DNA from: Adiantum capillus-veneris | Taxonomy: Eukaryota; Streptophyta; Polypodiopsida; Polypodiales; Pteridaceae | DNA length: 64,000 bases | Assembly (NCBI GenBank): GCA_014529385.2 | Contig: CM043944.1 | Coordinates: forward strand, 69,054,895-69,118,894 | Direction of reading: 5' to 3' | In this document: in pieces, positions 45,728 to 56,477 of the stretch | Layout of the letters: every line of letters starts with the position of its first letter | Position numbering within the stretch: position 1 is the first letter of the stretch | Notes under the pieces: generated by a model | Seen by the model: the letters and a program-made list of their open reading frames with translations, nothing else | Database searches by the model: none | What the model was told of the DNA's origin: nothing | Program-made: the position numbers and the translations under genes

Positions 45728-46787
45728 TTTCGGGGAATTTGTGTTTGAAAGGTGAGCCGAGAAGGCACGGGGCCTCTGGCTGTGAGAGGTGTGTGCAAGA
45801 CGGTTGCAGCAGACACAATGAATGTAGACAAAGCTTGAAATTAACAGCTTGAACAAGATCCTGAAGCTTGATTATCATTAATAGTACCGCTTCTTTAATT
45901 AAATATTAATTGAGGAGTTTAAGCTCCATACATCCGATTAACCTGCCTTAATTCAGATTATAATAGAGAAAATAACACTTCAACTATCTCGATGATGATA
46001 GTGTTGAGATCGATGATGATGATGTTGTTATGCTTTTCCCTTTACCTTAATTGGTCTGCCAAGCTTGCCTTGATAATATTCCTCTCCTTCGTTCTTCTTG
46101 TGATGCTTCAGGAGAGAGAAAGATGGTAGGATTAGAGTGGGCTATGGTGGCTTTGATTAGATTGGCTATGGAAGCTTGGATTAGAGTGGGCTAGGGAAGC
46201 TTGGATTAGAGTGGTTTATGGTGGCTTTAATTAGATTGGCTATGGAAGCTTGGATTAGAGTGGGCTCTGGAAGCTTGGCTTAGGATTAGAGTGCTCAAAG
46301 CTTATGGCTTCCTCCCTGCTAATACAGTAGAGTATGAAAACTTGAATATCTCCTAATCGGTGCCGAATTAGCCTCTATGTGTGAGATGCAAAAATGCTCA
46401 AAAAGTCCTTTTCCTTCTACTAGTGCGACTCGTTTTGTCCAAAAACCTGTTTTACAAAAATTTCCCAAAATCTGACTTTTTCAGCCTCCCTCATGCAAAG
46501 ATGTGAAGTCTCTCACACACTTTCCTTTTTACCACTGACCACATGTCTTCCTCTACCCAAGTTGCCTTATATGTCCTAAGAGCCCTTTCACATGTAAAAC
46601 CTTTTCTTCAAGCATAAAATCTCTACGCTTAGGCCTTCGTAACCACATAAAGCATACACTTTCAGGACCTCCTTGCTTGTTTTCGAGCCATGGTCACTTC
46701 TCAATAAATGTGTGAGCTTCAAATAGACTTTTTCTGCTTCTCTTTACTCTTTTTACATCGTGGAAGCGGAGCGGCACGACATCGGCA
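45728..46787 (-). repeat. 5' LTR of the gag-only element
   Basis: Direct repeat of 42123-43166 with scattered differences; first bases TTTCGGGG instead of TGTCGGGG, last bases GACATCGGCA. Confidence 0.85.
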
Positions 46788-46884
46788 CCTGTACCCACCG
46801 AACCTGGAAAAAACAAAACCACGGGTCTTTCCCTCCGTATTTTCCTCATTTTTTTGCCTCTCCTCTTCCTCATCTACTGCAGAT

Positions 46885-47078
46885 ATGCTACTCAAGGACT
46901 TGCCGAAAGAGAGATTCTTGCTCATGGACTACTCCTCAGCACCAAGGTGAGATTCTTTTCAATTGTTCTTGTAAGTTTGTGCAATCTACTCTATGTGTGT
47001 ATAACATAGCATGTGTGTGTGCATTTTTGCAGGTCTGAAGACATTTTTAAGACTCTTTCTTACTCAAATATACTGCAT
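46885..47078 (+). CDS. two short candidate exons inside the CACTA element
   Basis: An ATG at 46885 opens MLLKDLPKERFLLMDYSSAP, which ends at a strong donor (CCAAG|GTGAGA, 46946). An acceptor (TTTTTGCAG) at 47032 joins in frame to RSEDIFKTLSYSNILH, ending at CAT|GTGAGT (47078). Intron 86 bp. The region upstream is a pyrimidine-rich leader. This could be the first coding exons of the CACTA transposase transcript or of a captured gene. The following exon may have been lost to the nested element at 47.5 kb. Confidence 0.4.
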
Positions 47079-47239
47079 GTGAGTGCTCTAAAGTTTTATG
47101 CAATTTTATTTTAAAATTATATTGTATTGACAAAATTAAACTTCCTGCATGAAGCTTTCAATGCTTTAAATTTTTATGCAATTTTACTTTGAAATTATGC
47201 TTTGGGAACGTTCTTGATACCATCTCATCATCATCATGC

Positions 47240-47515
47240 GATTGAAGTTTAGGTTATAGGTTATAGGCTAGGTTAGCTTATAGGTTATAGGTTATGCTAG
47301 GTTAGGTTTAGGTTATAGATTAGGCTAGGTTAGAGCTAGCGGTAAATAGTAGCAAAATTGCAAACGAGAGCTTTGAAACTTACTCGTGTACTTTAAAAAA
47401 CGCAAATGGATTTTAGTTAGGTTAGGTTTAGGTTATAGGTTAGGGTAGGTTACAGGTTGGGTAAGAGCTAGTCAAAAATAGTAAAGAAAACGTAAATGGA
47501 CTTCGAAAATGACTT
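47240..47515. repeat. degenerate (GGTTATAGGTTA)-type minisatellite, left part
   Basis: Runs of GGTTATAGGTTAGG and GGTTTAGGTTATAGG alternate with a longer unit containing GAGCTAG, AAACGCAAATGGA and TTCGAAAATGACTTGTGTAC. The same array continues at 52403 beyond the nested copia-type element. Confidence 0.75.
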
Positions 47516-48169
47516 GTGTACGAGAGAGTAAGACAACTCTAGATATGCAAACCCCAAAGTGTGTGTAGAGAACGCACTGAGTACACATATATAGTGGATA
47601 CTTCTAGCTATATATAGCATAGGCGCTGGTATATATAGCTCCAACATTGGTATATATAGCTCCAACACCCCCACTCAAATAGGAGTCCCTAACTGTGGAT
47701 GAAGAAACCCTTGGGGGTACAAGGGAAAAATCCACAGTACCATATACATGCGCTGTTATATTAACAATTATCAAAGTTTACAGAATTCATTTTCCAGGAG
47801 CAACATCACTCCATAATATACAATGTGCACTTTCAAACATCTTTGGAAGTATAATAACCCTATAACTACATTGATGCAAATCCTTCAATATCTCTGAGTA
47901 GCTTCAATATCTTTGAGCAGCTTCAGTATCTTTGAGCCCATGTACATGCTGTTTTACGTGACTTTTATCCTCTAAATGACATCAACTCAACAAACATTAG
48001 CAAAATGTGAAGGTTAAAAATGATCACATCAGATTGTCCTTAGAGACGGTTTGCGACGCCACTGTAGAGACGAAAGAGAAAGAAAGGTAATTTGGATGCA
48101 ATCATATGTGCACTAAGACATTAAATAAATGCTATGAAACACTAATGGTGCATAGTCGCAATTGCCAAG

Positions 48170-48540
48170 TCCCTGATGACGAGAATGGTAAGAACCATAG
48201 CACCAATGATGACGAGGGTTCAATAAGATGATAACAATTATAGCACCAATAATGACGAGGGTGCAATGAGACGATAACACCCATAGCACCAATGATGACG
48301 AGGGTGCATGCAATAAGATGATAACATTCATAGCACAAATGACGACGATGGTGCAATAAGACGATAAAAACCATAGCATCAATGATGACGAGGGTGAAAT
48401 AAGATGATAATATTCATAGCACCAATGACGACGATGGTAATTATGACGAGGGTGTAATAAGACAAGAATAGTGATAGCACCATGACAACGAGGGAGCAAC
48501 ATCACGATAACAACCATAGTGTTATGAGATCTTGAGGCAC
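48170..48540. repeat. tandem repeat, about 45-60-bp units
   Basis: Roughly eight units with CATAGCACCAATGATGACGA then GGGTGCAATAAGATGATAA, varying in spacing. The long minus-strand frames here (such as 48113-48517) are by-products of the repeat. Confidence 0.8.
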
Positions 48541-51500
48541 TAATACCGATTAGAAAGGTGAGATATGATGATCACAAGAATAGCACCAACCTTGACACTA
48601 GGCTCCCACATAAAATTTGTGAGTAATGAAGGTAATCTATCACATCATCAAGAAAAGTATTAGTAAAGTCATCATGTAAAAAGCATAAGTGTCAAACTAC
48701 ACGAATCATGTAATTAATGATGCACAACAAATGACGTCTTCATGAGAAGAAGGACGAGTAATATTTCTCCAGATATTGTAACTTGTTGACACTTTATCAT
48801 ATACGCAAGAGTATAAGAAAACTTGAGCCTGATCGAAGGAAATAGCACCAAAATAAGCAATACAAATAATGAAATATTGAACCATGTTTGGCGGTGACTA
48901 CCATGCATTGAACCCGGTCCACTACAATTACCATGCGCTAAACCCAAGTCTCGTGGTCATGCATGACCATTCCCATTATGCATCAAGATAAAGACACATT
49001 AACAACCTCAAGAAGCAAAGACAAAGCTGAAGTAGTAGAGAAGATATGTCTAATTATAGAGAACCTTCATCAATGCTCTATAAAACATTGAGAAATAGAC
49101 GCATCCTAAAGAGACAAGGGCGAAGGTGGTGCAGTAGTCATAGGTAGCTTCAATAATAGCCTAGATTCATGGAATCCCTAGATAGAGTCTCTATACAACC
49201 TGTGCTCGTATGAAGTTAGTGCTCCATACATTATTGACGTTCTAATTTTCTCATCACTCAAATATAGAGTAATTAGAATTTAGAGATGTGCTAATATCAT
49301 CATCAGAAATAGGGCGCACACTTTTGCTTTTTCCACCGCCTCTGCTTATAGCTGCCAAATCAAAAGCGATGAGCTTCTGATTTATTTTCTTTTGCCGCCA
49401 TGGTCCTTGGTCTCAGGAGACTCTTACAAACAATGTTTGCAGGATGAGGTTAAGGCAGGTAGCTGCAAGGTAGAGCCTACGAAGGCCGAAATTTGATGCA
49501 CCTCAATCCAAGTGTGCAACCTCATCTCAGAACATTACCGCTTAAATTGATCCTTGCCTCCACAGCCTTGATCAATCGTGCCTACCTACTATTGTCTTCA
49601 AATTCCACAATCTCCATAATCTCTATGCTAGATCATTCGACATGCCGCAAACTCAATAGGTTGACATGAAATAAACTTGATGGGGCCCATAAAAATTCAA
49701 ATTATGTAATCTTCATGGTGTCACGTACCATGGAATCATGAAATTCTCCATGGTTTCAATGACAAATGTAATGTACCATGTCTTAAGAAATCATAGTGGC
49801 ATCGATAACGTGGAAATGCATCGTAAAAACATGCCATGAAGCATTAACAAATAGGAAACCGTGATGTCAGTATTAGTCAAACAACCTGCCTCATACCTTT
49901 ATATGCTTCATACGAGATGAGAACTATTATAATCATGGCATCAATGAGAAACTTGATGTACAATGTCTTGAGAAATCCTTATGGTATTGAGGAACATAGC
50001 CATGTATCATAAAGCTTGACATAACGAATTAATAAATAAGAAACCTTGCTATCAATATTAGTTAACATAGTATCAGCAAGGTACATAAGATTTGAACGAT
50101 CTACAGGCTCTCTCTCTGAGCATTTTTCTTAGGACACATATCTGCAAAATTTATTGTCTAAACATAGTAATTGGTAGATTGTAACGTCGATTTTACTTTT
50201 GCATTCATTTTAATACAAACAAAATCAACATAATTTCTCTTAAAAATTTACTTTAAATTTTGATATAGCAGAATCGACACCACGTCTATCATTTGGCCAA
50301 AGTATAGTCACCTTTAGAATGGTAGCCACGTGAGGATTAGAACATGCATTGAACTTGAAGGATCCGATGCCTATGTGTGCTCGTAGGAGTCTCATGAGGA
50401 CTAGAACATGCATACAACTTGAAGATCTAGGACTATATGTCTCAAGAGGAGTAGACATGCATAGAGCTTGAAGGATCTACGACATGCGTTTTGTTAGGAC
50501 TAAAACATGCAAAGAGGTTGAAGGATCACGTCTGAACGTGCTTGTAAAAAAAGTCAATATGCATATCCATTTAATACTCACTTAATACTTATGACAAAAT
50601 CTATAGATATGGAGAACCTGCCAGTGCTACTTTGATCAAAAAAATACAAAGCAAAGCCTGTTACAGCTCCAAAAAATTTTGTCGATGAGTACAAAACCAA
50701 GAAAATAATGTAAACAAGCAGAAGCATAGCTTGACTAGATTGTTGCCAACTTGTGTTCGGTCTACACTCGAAACCCCGACAATGTTGCAATTGGCCCTGC
50801 TTTTAGACTCTACAAACGGCGTAGGCCAGCTCAACATAAGAATTTTCTCTTTTCTTTGAGTGCTACAAAGGGCGCAGCTGATGAAGTTTTATCCATAACT
50901 GCTACACGATGACTACAGCTTGCTTTTGAGCGAGATTAGTAGCATGCATGCCATGATTTGCATGAAATGTTGTGACCCTACTATGATTGAGGTTGACATA
51001 GAAACAAATTACATGCCCAATCTGTTGATCAAAGCTTGTTCAAAAACAACAATAGAGCACAATCAAAATGATGAGAAAACTATTGCCAAATTGTGAATAA
51101 CTCAGCTGCTTGAGACATCCAGACCCCATGAGAGTGTATGACCTCTTAGTTACTATGAGCATCCCAAAGAAGTGGAATAAACAAAATCTTTTATAGACTA
51201 GCCTTGGAAAGCGCATGACGATTAACTCGGGGCTCATGAAGCACCTGGCTGAAGCTCTACCACTGACATTGTGTAGAAGTACAATTCGTAACCAGAAACA
51301 CGGCCCGCCATAGAGCGCCAGGCAAGTGCCCCCACACAGGGAGGCCTGAGTCCGCAACCCAGCCTTGATGCCCTAAGTTTTGGAGCACATTTCAGGTTGC
51401 TGGTCACCATCTACGCCATTAGCAAGCCATAACATCTACCATTAGCAAGCCACGACAGGTACAACCAGGGTTACGTGTCAGCAGATTCTGTGCTTTTGGC

Positions 51501-52235
51501 TATATATAGAGCCAATCTTATTCTTATTAACGGAGGTGGTAGATGTCACAATGTACGTCACGAGGCACTGCTCAAATTGCTTCAACCTATCTCGCTACAA
51601 GATTTTATTGTAGCCAGCGAGGGCCTGTTCGATATTCGATGAGGACCTTGCTACAATATTTTATAATAGCGCTGCTACGACCGTTGGCTGTTTTTGCACA
51701 TAAAATATTAATAGCGTTGTTGTAGTTTTGGCAGACAAACTAATAATAATGTTGTTGCACGTTCTCTGGTAGCCATCACAAGCCACTCTTGCAATGCTTT
51801 GCCCTCTCCCACCTCCTCCTAAGAGCCATCTTTAGCACGTTTCTTGATTGGCTATGCTGTTCTTTATCATAAGCGATTGGGAAGTCATGATAACTATTGT
51901 AAATATGACAACCAAGCCTTCCGGTTGGGGTCAGAGATCAATAACCTTCGCTATGAACTTGAATTCTTGAATCAATTCTCAACCCAGCTCAGCCGACACT
52001 TAACTGTAAGCAATGTGTGTACTATCATCATCACCCGAAATAAAGGCCATGAAAGCATTGCATGTCATCTAAAGCAAGGGATTATCCCAAAATAACGAGA
52101 TTAGAAAAATATTTATATGCATGTAGCGAATTAATACACATGATACCTCAAAGCATAGATCAAATAAGAGCAAAAGAGGATTCATACTTAGCTCTTGTTA
52201 GCGTATATTTCTTTATCAAAATTTTCCATCGGCTA
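48541..52235. other. interior of the copia-type element without recognised gene
   Basis: No domain seen on either strand. Short frames such as 51844-52095 have no recognisable motif. Diverged repeats of 'ACTAGAACATGCATAGAACTTGAAGGATC' type occur at about 50330-50530 (four copies of 40-60 bp). Confidence 0.4.
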
Positions 52236-52402
52236 GCTCTGATACCATGTTGATGAAGGAGAGATGAGAGAGGGAGAGAGACAGCAAGATGACTGCAGAT
52301 ATGCAAACCCCAAAGTGTGTGTAGAGAACTCACTGAGTACACATATATAGTGGGGACTTCTAGCTATATATAGCATAGGGGCTGGTATATATAGCTCCAA
52401 CA

Positions 52403-53125
52403 ATAGATTAGGTTAGGTTATGTTATATGTTAGGTTTAGGTTATAGGTTAGGTTGGAGCTAGTAACAAATATTAGAAAAAACACAAACGGACTTCAAAAT
52501 GACTCGTGTACTTCAAAAAACGCAAACGGACTTCGGTTAGGTTATGTTATAGGTTAGGTTAGGTGAGGTTATAGGTTATAAATTAGGTTAGGTTTAAGTT
52601 ATAGGTTAGGTTATACGTTAGTTCATAGCTAACGGCAAACAGTAAGAAAAATGTAAACGAACTTTGAAATTCACTTGTGTACTTCAAAAAACGCAAACAA
52701 ACTAATAAACGAAGTAAAATAACGCAATTAGACTTACAAAGCACACATGGACTTCAAAAACCCTAATATATAGTCATTGACCAATAAAAACGAGATGATT
52801 ACCCCGTGGTCCTAATCTCCGTGCACCTCTGGACCGAGGTGTGCGGGATTGGGCATGGCTAGAGAATGTGAGGTTGTTAGAGCTAGTGGGGCAAATAGTT
52901 GAAGGAACGCAAACGGACTTCGAAAACAACTTGTGTACTTCAAAACACAAATAAAGGAAGTAAAATATTGCAATCGAACTTCAAAAGCGCACAAAGACTT
53001 CAAAAAACCTAATATATAGTCATTGACCAATAAAGACAAGATTATTACCCTGTAGTCCTAATCTTCGTGCACCTCTAGACCGAGGTGTTCGGGGATCAGG
53101 CATGGCCAAAGAATGTGAGGTTGTC
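52403..53125. repeat. minisatellite continued and a 240-bp tandem duplication
   Basis: The GGTTATAGGTTAGG array resumes. From about 52650 a unit of roughly 240 bp occurs twice: each copy has ACTTGTGTACTTCAAAA, CTAATATATAGTCATTGACC, CTAATCT(C/T)CGTGCACCTCT and GAATGTGAGGTTGT (ends near 52880 and 53122). Confidence 0.8.
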
Positions 53126-53159
53126 ATGTATTGTCATGTAGTTAGTAGTGTGTAGTTAT

Positions 53160-54990
53160 AAGAAGAGTGATTAATTATTTGTTACATCATTGGTAGATAA
53201 AGTATGGACAATAGGATGGCGTGTCCTTGTGTGCATTTTGCAAGCATCAGATCCTTCGAAAACAAAAAAATTTGCGACCAGCACATATGCAATAACAGTC
53301 TCTTTCCCATAGAGAAACTACAAGACCTGTGTTATCGGTCTCATGGTCCAGAGACAAAATATCAACCTCCACAAGTAGATATTGCTCCAACTTCATCCCA
53401 AAGAATATGATATTCAAACGAGCAGCCATCAACTGGGTCCTCTCAACCAATACCTGATGTGGCATTTCAAGAAGAAGACATGGAGCAGATGTTAATGCAT
53501 TCTTTGACATGGATCCCATCATTGAAAACATAGAATACGACAACATTCAAGGCAATACTGCGAACCAACCTCAAGTACATGAGCTATGTGGACCAAACAT
53601 ATACAAAGTGTTCTTTGACATGGATCCCATCATTGAAAACATAGAATACGACAGCATTCAAGGCAATACTGCAAACCAACCTCAAGGACATGACCTATGT
53701 GGACCAAACATATACAAACATGACATGCATCCATTGAAAGCAAGCGGTTGGAAAAACATGTGACTGGAGAGGGGACATTTCATCCCACCTAGAATGAAAA
53801 TACTTTTTATTTTCCATGAACTCCTATACTGGATTGACCTGCTGATTCATCTGCTTGACCCAATGCACAACTTCAAGAATGTGGGAAGGATCATATGGAA
53901 AACCATCATTGGAAAAAGGGAGAGCAAGGCCCAAAGAGATGACCTGCAGGCTGTTGGTCGAATGCGAGAGATGTGGCCTAGACTTAAACCCAATGGAAAG
54001 TTTACTATACCAAAAGTTCCATGGGTTTTGAGTCGTGCAAAAGAGTAAGAAGTAAGAAGACTATATCTTCATTCAAGACTCCCACTAGGTACATGCGTTG
54101 TTTGAAAACGGATTATATGAGAAATGACAATCTTAGAGGTCTTAAGTTCCACAATTGGCACACATTTTTACAGTTTATCTTACCAACTTCCATAAAGGTT
54201 TGTTTGACAGATGACATTAGAAGGACAATCTATAAAATCAGTGAGTTGGTACACTGGATCAGTTCAAAAAAGATAAGAGAAGACATCATTGATGAAGCAC
54301 GCTTGAATGCTATTGAAGTAGCGTGTATGGTGGAGAAGTACTTTCTAACAAACATTCTTACCATCCAAATGCATGTACTTGTACATGCGGTCGATAATGT
54401 TACAGTTGTTGGGGTAGTCCATAGAAAGTGGATTTTCTTCTTGGAGAGATTCATAAAGACTTTAAAGGGTTAAGTTCGTAAAAGGGCTCGTCCCGAGGGT
54501 AGCATGGCCAAAGGATGGCTTGTACAAGAGTCTCTGTCCTCATCAGTGAATTTTTGGGCTCAATTGATCCAAAGATGCCTTGAATGTGGACTACTGAGAT
54601 CAATGTCAAGGTGGCAGGGGACAAGCTAGAGAGACAATGCATCATTAGGAAGATGGACATCACAATGCGAGAAAAGGTTATGAGATTTTGCAGTCTCAAC
54701 TCAAACATCATGCAAAAGTGGCTAGAGAGATACGAAGGGGAAAAGCAACAACGCTTGACAGATCGCCTGCAATTCAAGCACAACCGTGCCACTAAAAACC
54801 TTCCTTTTTCAGATCGTCTTCAGAAATTGCCCGAATTTCCAATTGGGCAGTGGGTAGATGCGAAAATCTCAAAGGAAAAAAGGAAGGGAGTGTTGATTAC
54901 TGAAGAGGAAGAGGAGATGTCAAGGGGTTGCGATTGGCATGTAAATTTTCACAACTTCCTTTTTAAGCTCCACATAATGACATTACTTTA
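53160..54990 (+). pseudogene. CACTA tnp2-like transposase, 5' part, catalytic core deleted
   Basis: Transposase gene of the CACTA element. The N-terminal transposase-associated domain is at 53204-53410 (MACPCVHF ... CDQH ... SHGPE; CPC kept, next Cys changed). A 111-bp in-frame duplication follows (53500-53610/53611-53718, MDPIIENIEYD twice). Next comes only the end of the Transposase_21 domain (FIFHELLYWIDLLIHLLDPM then HNFKNV, 53794-53880): some 300 residues with the catalytic acids are missing near 53718-53790. DUF4218 is at 54090-54540 (FILPTSIKVCLTDDIRRTI, IQMHVLVHAVDNV, then a shift to VRKRARPEGSMAKGWL). A charged region runs to the CACTA insertion at 55000. Confidence 0.72.
53500..53718. 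repeat. 111-bp in-frame tandem duplication
   Basis: TTCTTTGACATGGATCCCAT starts both copies (53500 and 53611), which differ at a few bases. The period is 37 codons, so the reading frame is kept. Confidence 0.9.
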
Positions 54991-54999
54991 ATAACTTCA

Positions 55000-55565
55000 C
55001 ACTAGACTTGTAATGAGCCACAAAACTTACTAAAGCCACAAAAATGGCTCACATCAGGATTCTAGTAAATGAAACATAACTTTTGTATATGACATCAAAA
55101 TTTCATGAAACTTCTTAATTATGGCTTCAAGATATGAAAAAGGTTTCTAAATACACAATTTACGTGAAAAGCTCAAAAATAAAAAATTAATAAATTTTAC
55201 GTAAAACTGCACTTCAACACTTAACTTGGAGAAGTAAGAAATGTCGGCAGTCTTTGTATATGGGTTAAAAAGCTTGGTACATCTATCACATACCTATTGA
55301 GGGATTTTCCAAATATGTTTTGGCTTGCTTAACAATGATTTGATTTACTTTCAAAAGACAATATAAAATTTTGGTCCATCCACACAAATTAGTTGTAGAA
55401 GATGGCAATGGAAAGAAACCTTTAGACCTTCATTTAGCTTTGTACTATTTTTTTATCAACTCATATTGAGTGTTGGTCATAATTCCATGAAACCATTCTT
55501 TATATGAATAACTAACATAGTGTTGAGAATTTTACAAAAGTGGCTAGTTTTTTACAAGACTAGTG
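55000..55565. mobile_element. 566-bp non-autonomous CACTA element inside the transposase gene
   Basis: Left end CACTAGACTTGTAATGAGCC, right end (reverse complement) CACTAGTCTTGTAAAAAACT, sharing CACTAG(A/T)CTTGTAA. Flanks TCA and TTA are a 2-of-3 match for a 3-bp duplication. The sister copy is at 1319-1925 in inverted orientation. It has no coding sequence. Confidence 0.8.
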
Positions 55566-56328
55566 TTAAGTCTATTTCGTTTTTGTGGCTACAGTATCAC
55601 AAATATGGAGCTTTGTGGTTGCATGGGAAACACTTTAAAGTGCAACAAATAGATGAACGAAGGGTCACCTTCAACAATGGTGTTAGGACAAGCTTCATCC
55701 AAGAAAGAAGGAGTAGTGCCAGGGATGAGAACACAGAGCTAGCCAGCTTGAATACTTGGGCTACTTTCAAGATATCTTGAAGATTAGCTTTAGAAAGTTT
55801 CATATTTTTATCTTTGATGTCAAGTGGTTCAAAGTTATTACCAACGGCCCTAATGCAGTTGTGCTCAAAGATAAGAGTGGATTTATTCAAGTAAACTCTA
55901 GGCAGGTGTGGACATATGCGTGGGATACATTCATACTTTCGCAGCATTGTGAACAAGTTGTGTTCACACTAGATCCACTATGGAGAGAAAAAGATGAAAA
56001 TGATCTATCCAAACCACGATGGCTCTATGTTGTTCAAGTTGCTCCATGGAGCAAGTAAGTGTGTGAAGGATTGGAAGTTGAGGTCAAAGATCTAATTCAT
56101 GAACAAAGTGCAGGGCCGACGGATGATATAAGATTGAATTTTGAGTTGGAGGTCAACGGTGAGTATATGCCTGAACCTAGAGATGAGCTTTCAAATACTG
56201 AAGCTGAGGCGGAGAGCGATGAAGAAGTGGAGTTTGATGACAAAGATGTAGAAGTACAGATTGAGATAGACATATTTGGTGCATCAAATCTCATAGAAGA
56301 TGAGAGCCTAACTACTAATTTTTGCTAG
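55566..56328 (+). pseudogene. CACTA tnp2-like transposase, 3' part (DUF4216) and acidic tail
   Basis: Resumes after the nested CACTA copy. LWLHGKHFKVQQIDERRVTF and TSFIQERRSSARDENTELAS precede DUF4216: WGYFQDILKISF, FIFDVKWFKVITNGPNAVVL, SGFIQVNSRQVW and CEQVVFTLDPLW, then WLYVVQVAPWSK. A stop is followed by the usual acidic C-terminal tail (ELSNTEAEAESDEEVEFDDK) to the stop at 56328. One frameshift near 55775 and the stop at 56056 are the visible damage; this part is better kept than the 5' part. Confidence 0.78.
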
Positions 56329-56477
56329 GAACTCTTTTGTGAAAATCTATTTATTAGTCTACAATACTAATTAGATTCATCGAGTTGTGTTGCAGTTTCG
56401 TTTCTTTGTTATTTGTATTGATTAAGTGTTCTTTCGTAAACTAACTTATTTTATCTGTTCTATTTGTGTATCTGTAG

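Larger units (their letters stand above)
42123..46787 (-). mobile_element. non-autonomous LTR retrotransposon carrying only a gag-like gene
   Basis: Two LTRs of about 1.05 kb (42123-43166 and 45728-46787) in direct orientation, starting TGTCGGGG and ending in CA, flanked by CCTG (42119-42122 and 46788-46791). On the minus strand a purine tract AGAGAGGG precedes the left LTR and TTGGTGAACG lies a few bases after the right LTR (possible primer-binding site), so the element runs leftward. The 2.5-kb interior has only an acidic protein gene; no protease, RT or integrase was found. Confidence 0.8.
47517..52402 (-). mobile_element. pol-less copia-type LTR element with 155-bp LTRs
   Basis: Right LTR 52248-52402 reads on the minus strand TGTTGGAGCTATATATACC ... 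CTTCATCAACA and is followed immediately by TGGTATCAGAGC (52236-52247), the initiator-Met primer-binding site typical of Ty1/copia. The left LTR ends at 47667 and is next to CCCCCACTC, the complement of a GAGTGGGGG polypurine tract. TATATATAGC repeats in the LTR may hold the promoter. The 4.6-kb interior shows no gag or pol domain I can recognise, so it would depend on another element. The left LTR start is diverged and no target duplication was found. Confidence 0.72.

Noticed and set aside
47240-47470. Interstitial telomere (TTAGG or TTTAGGG)
   Set aside because: Words like TTAGGTTAGG occur, but the main period is GGTTATAGGTTA with other units mixed in; no run of plant-type TTTAGGG.
48113-48517. 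Minus-strand frame of 134 codons with repeated HHRHYWCYEYYHL-like segments
   Set aside because: It follows the 45-60-bp tandem repeat and has no start context or homology.
52236-52247. tRNA gene suggested by TGGTATCAGAGC
   Set aside because: It is the primer-binding site next to the LTR; no A-box or cloverleaf around it.
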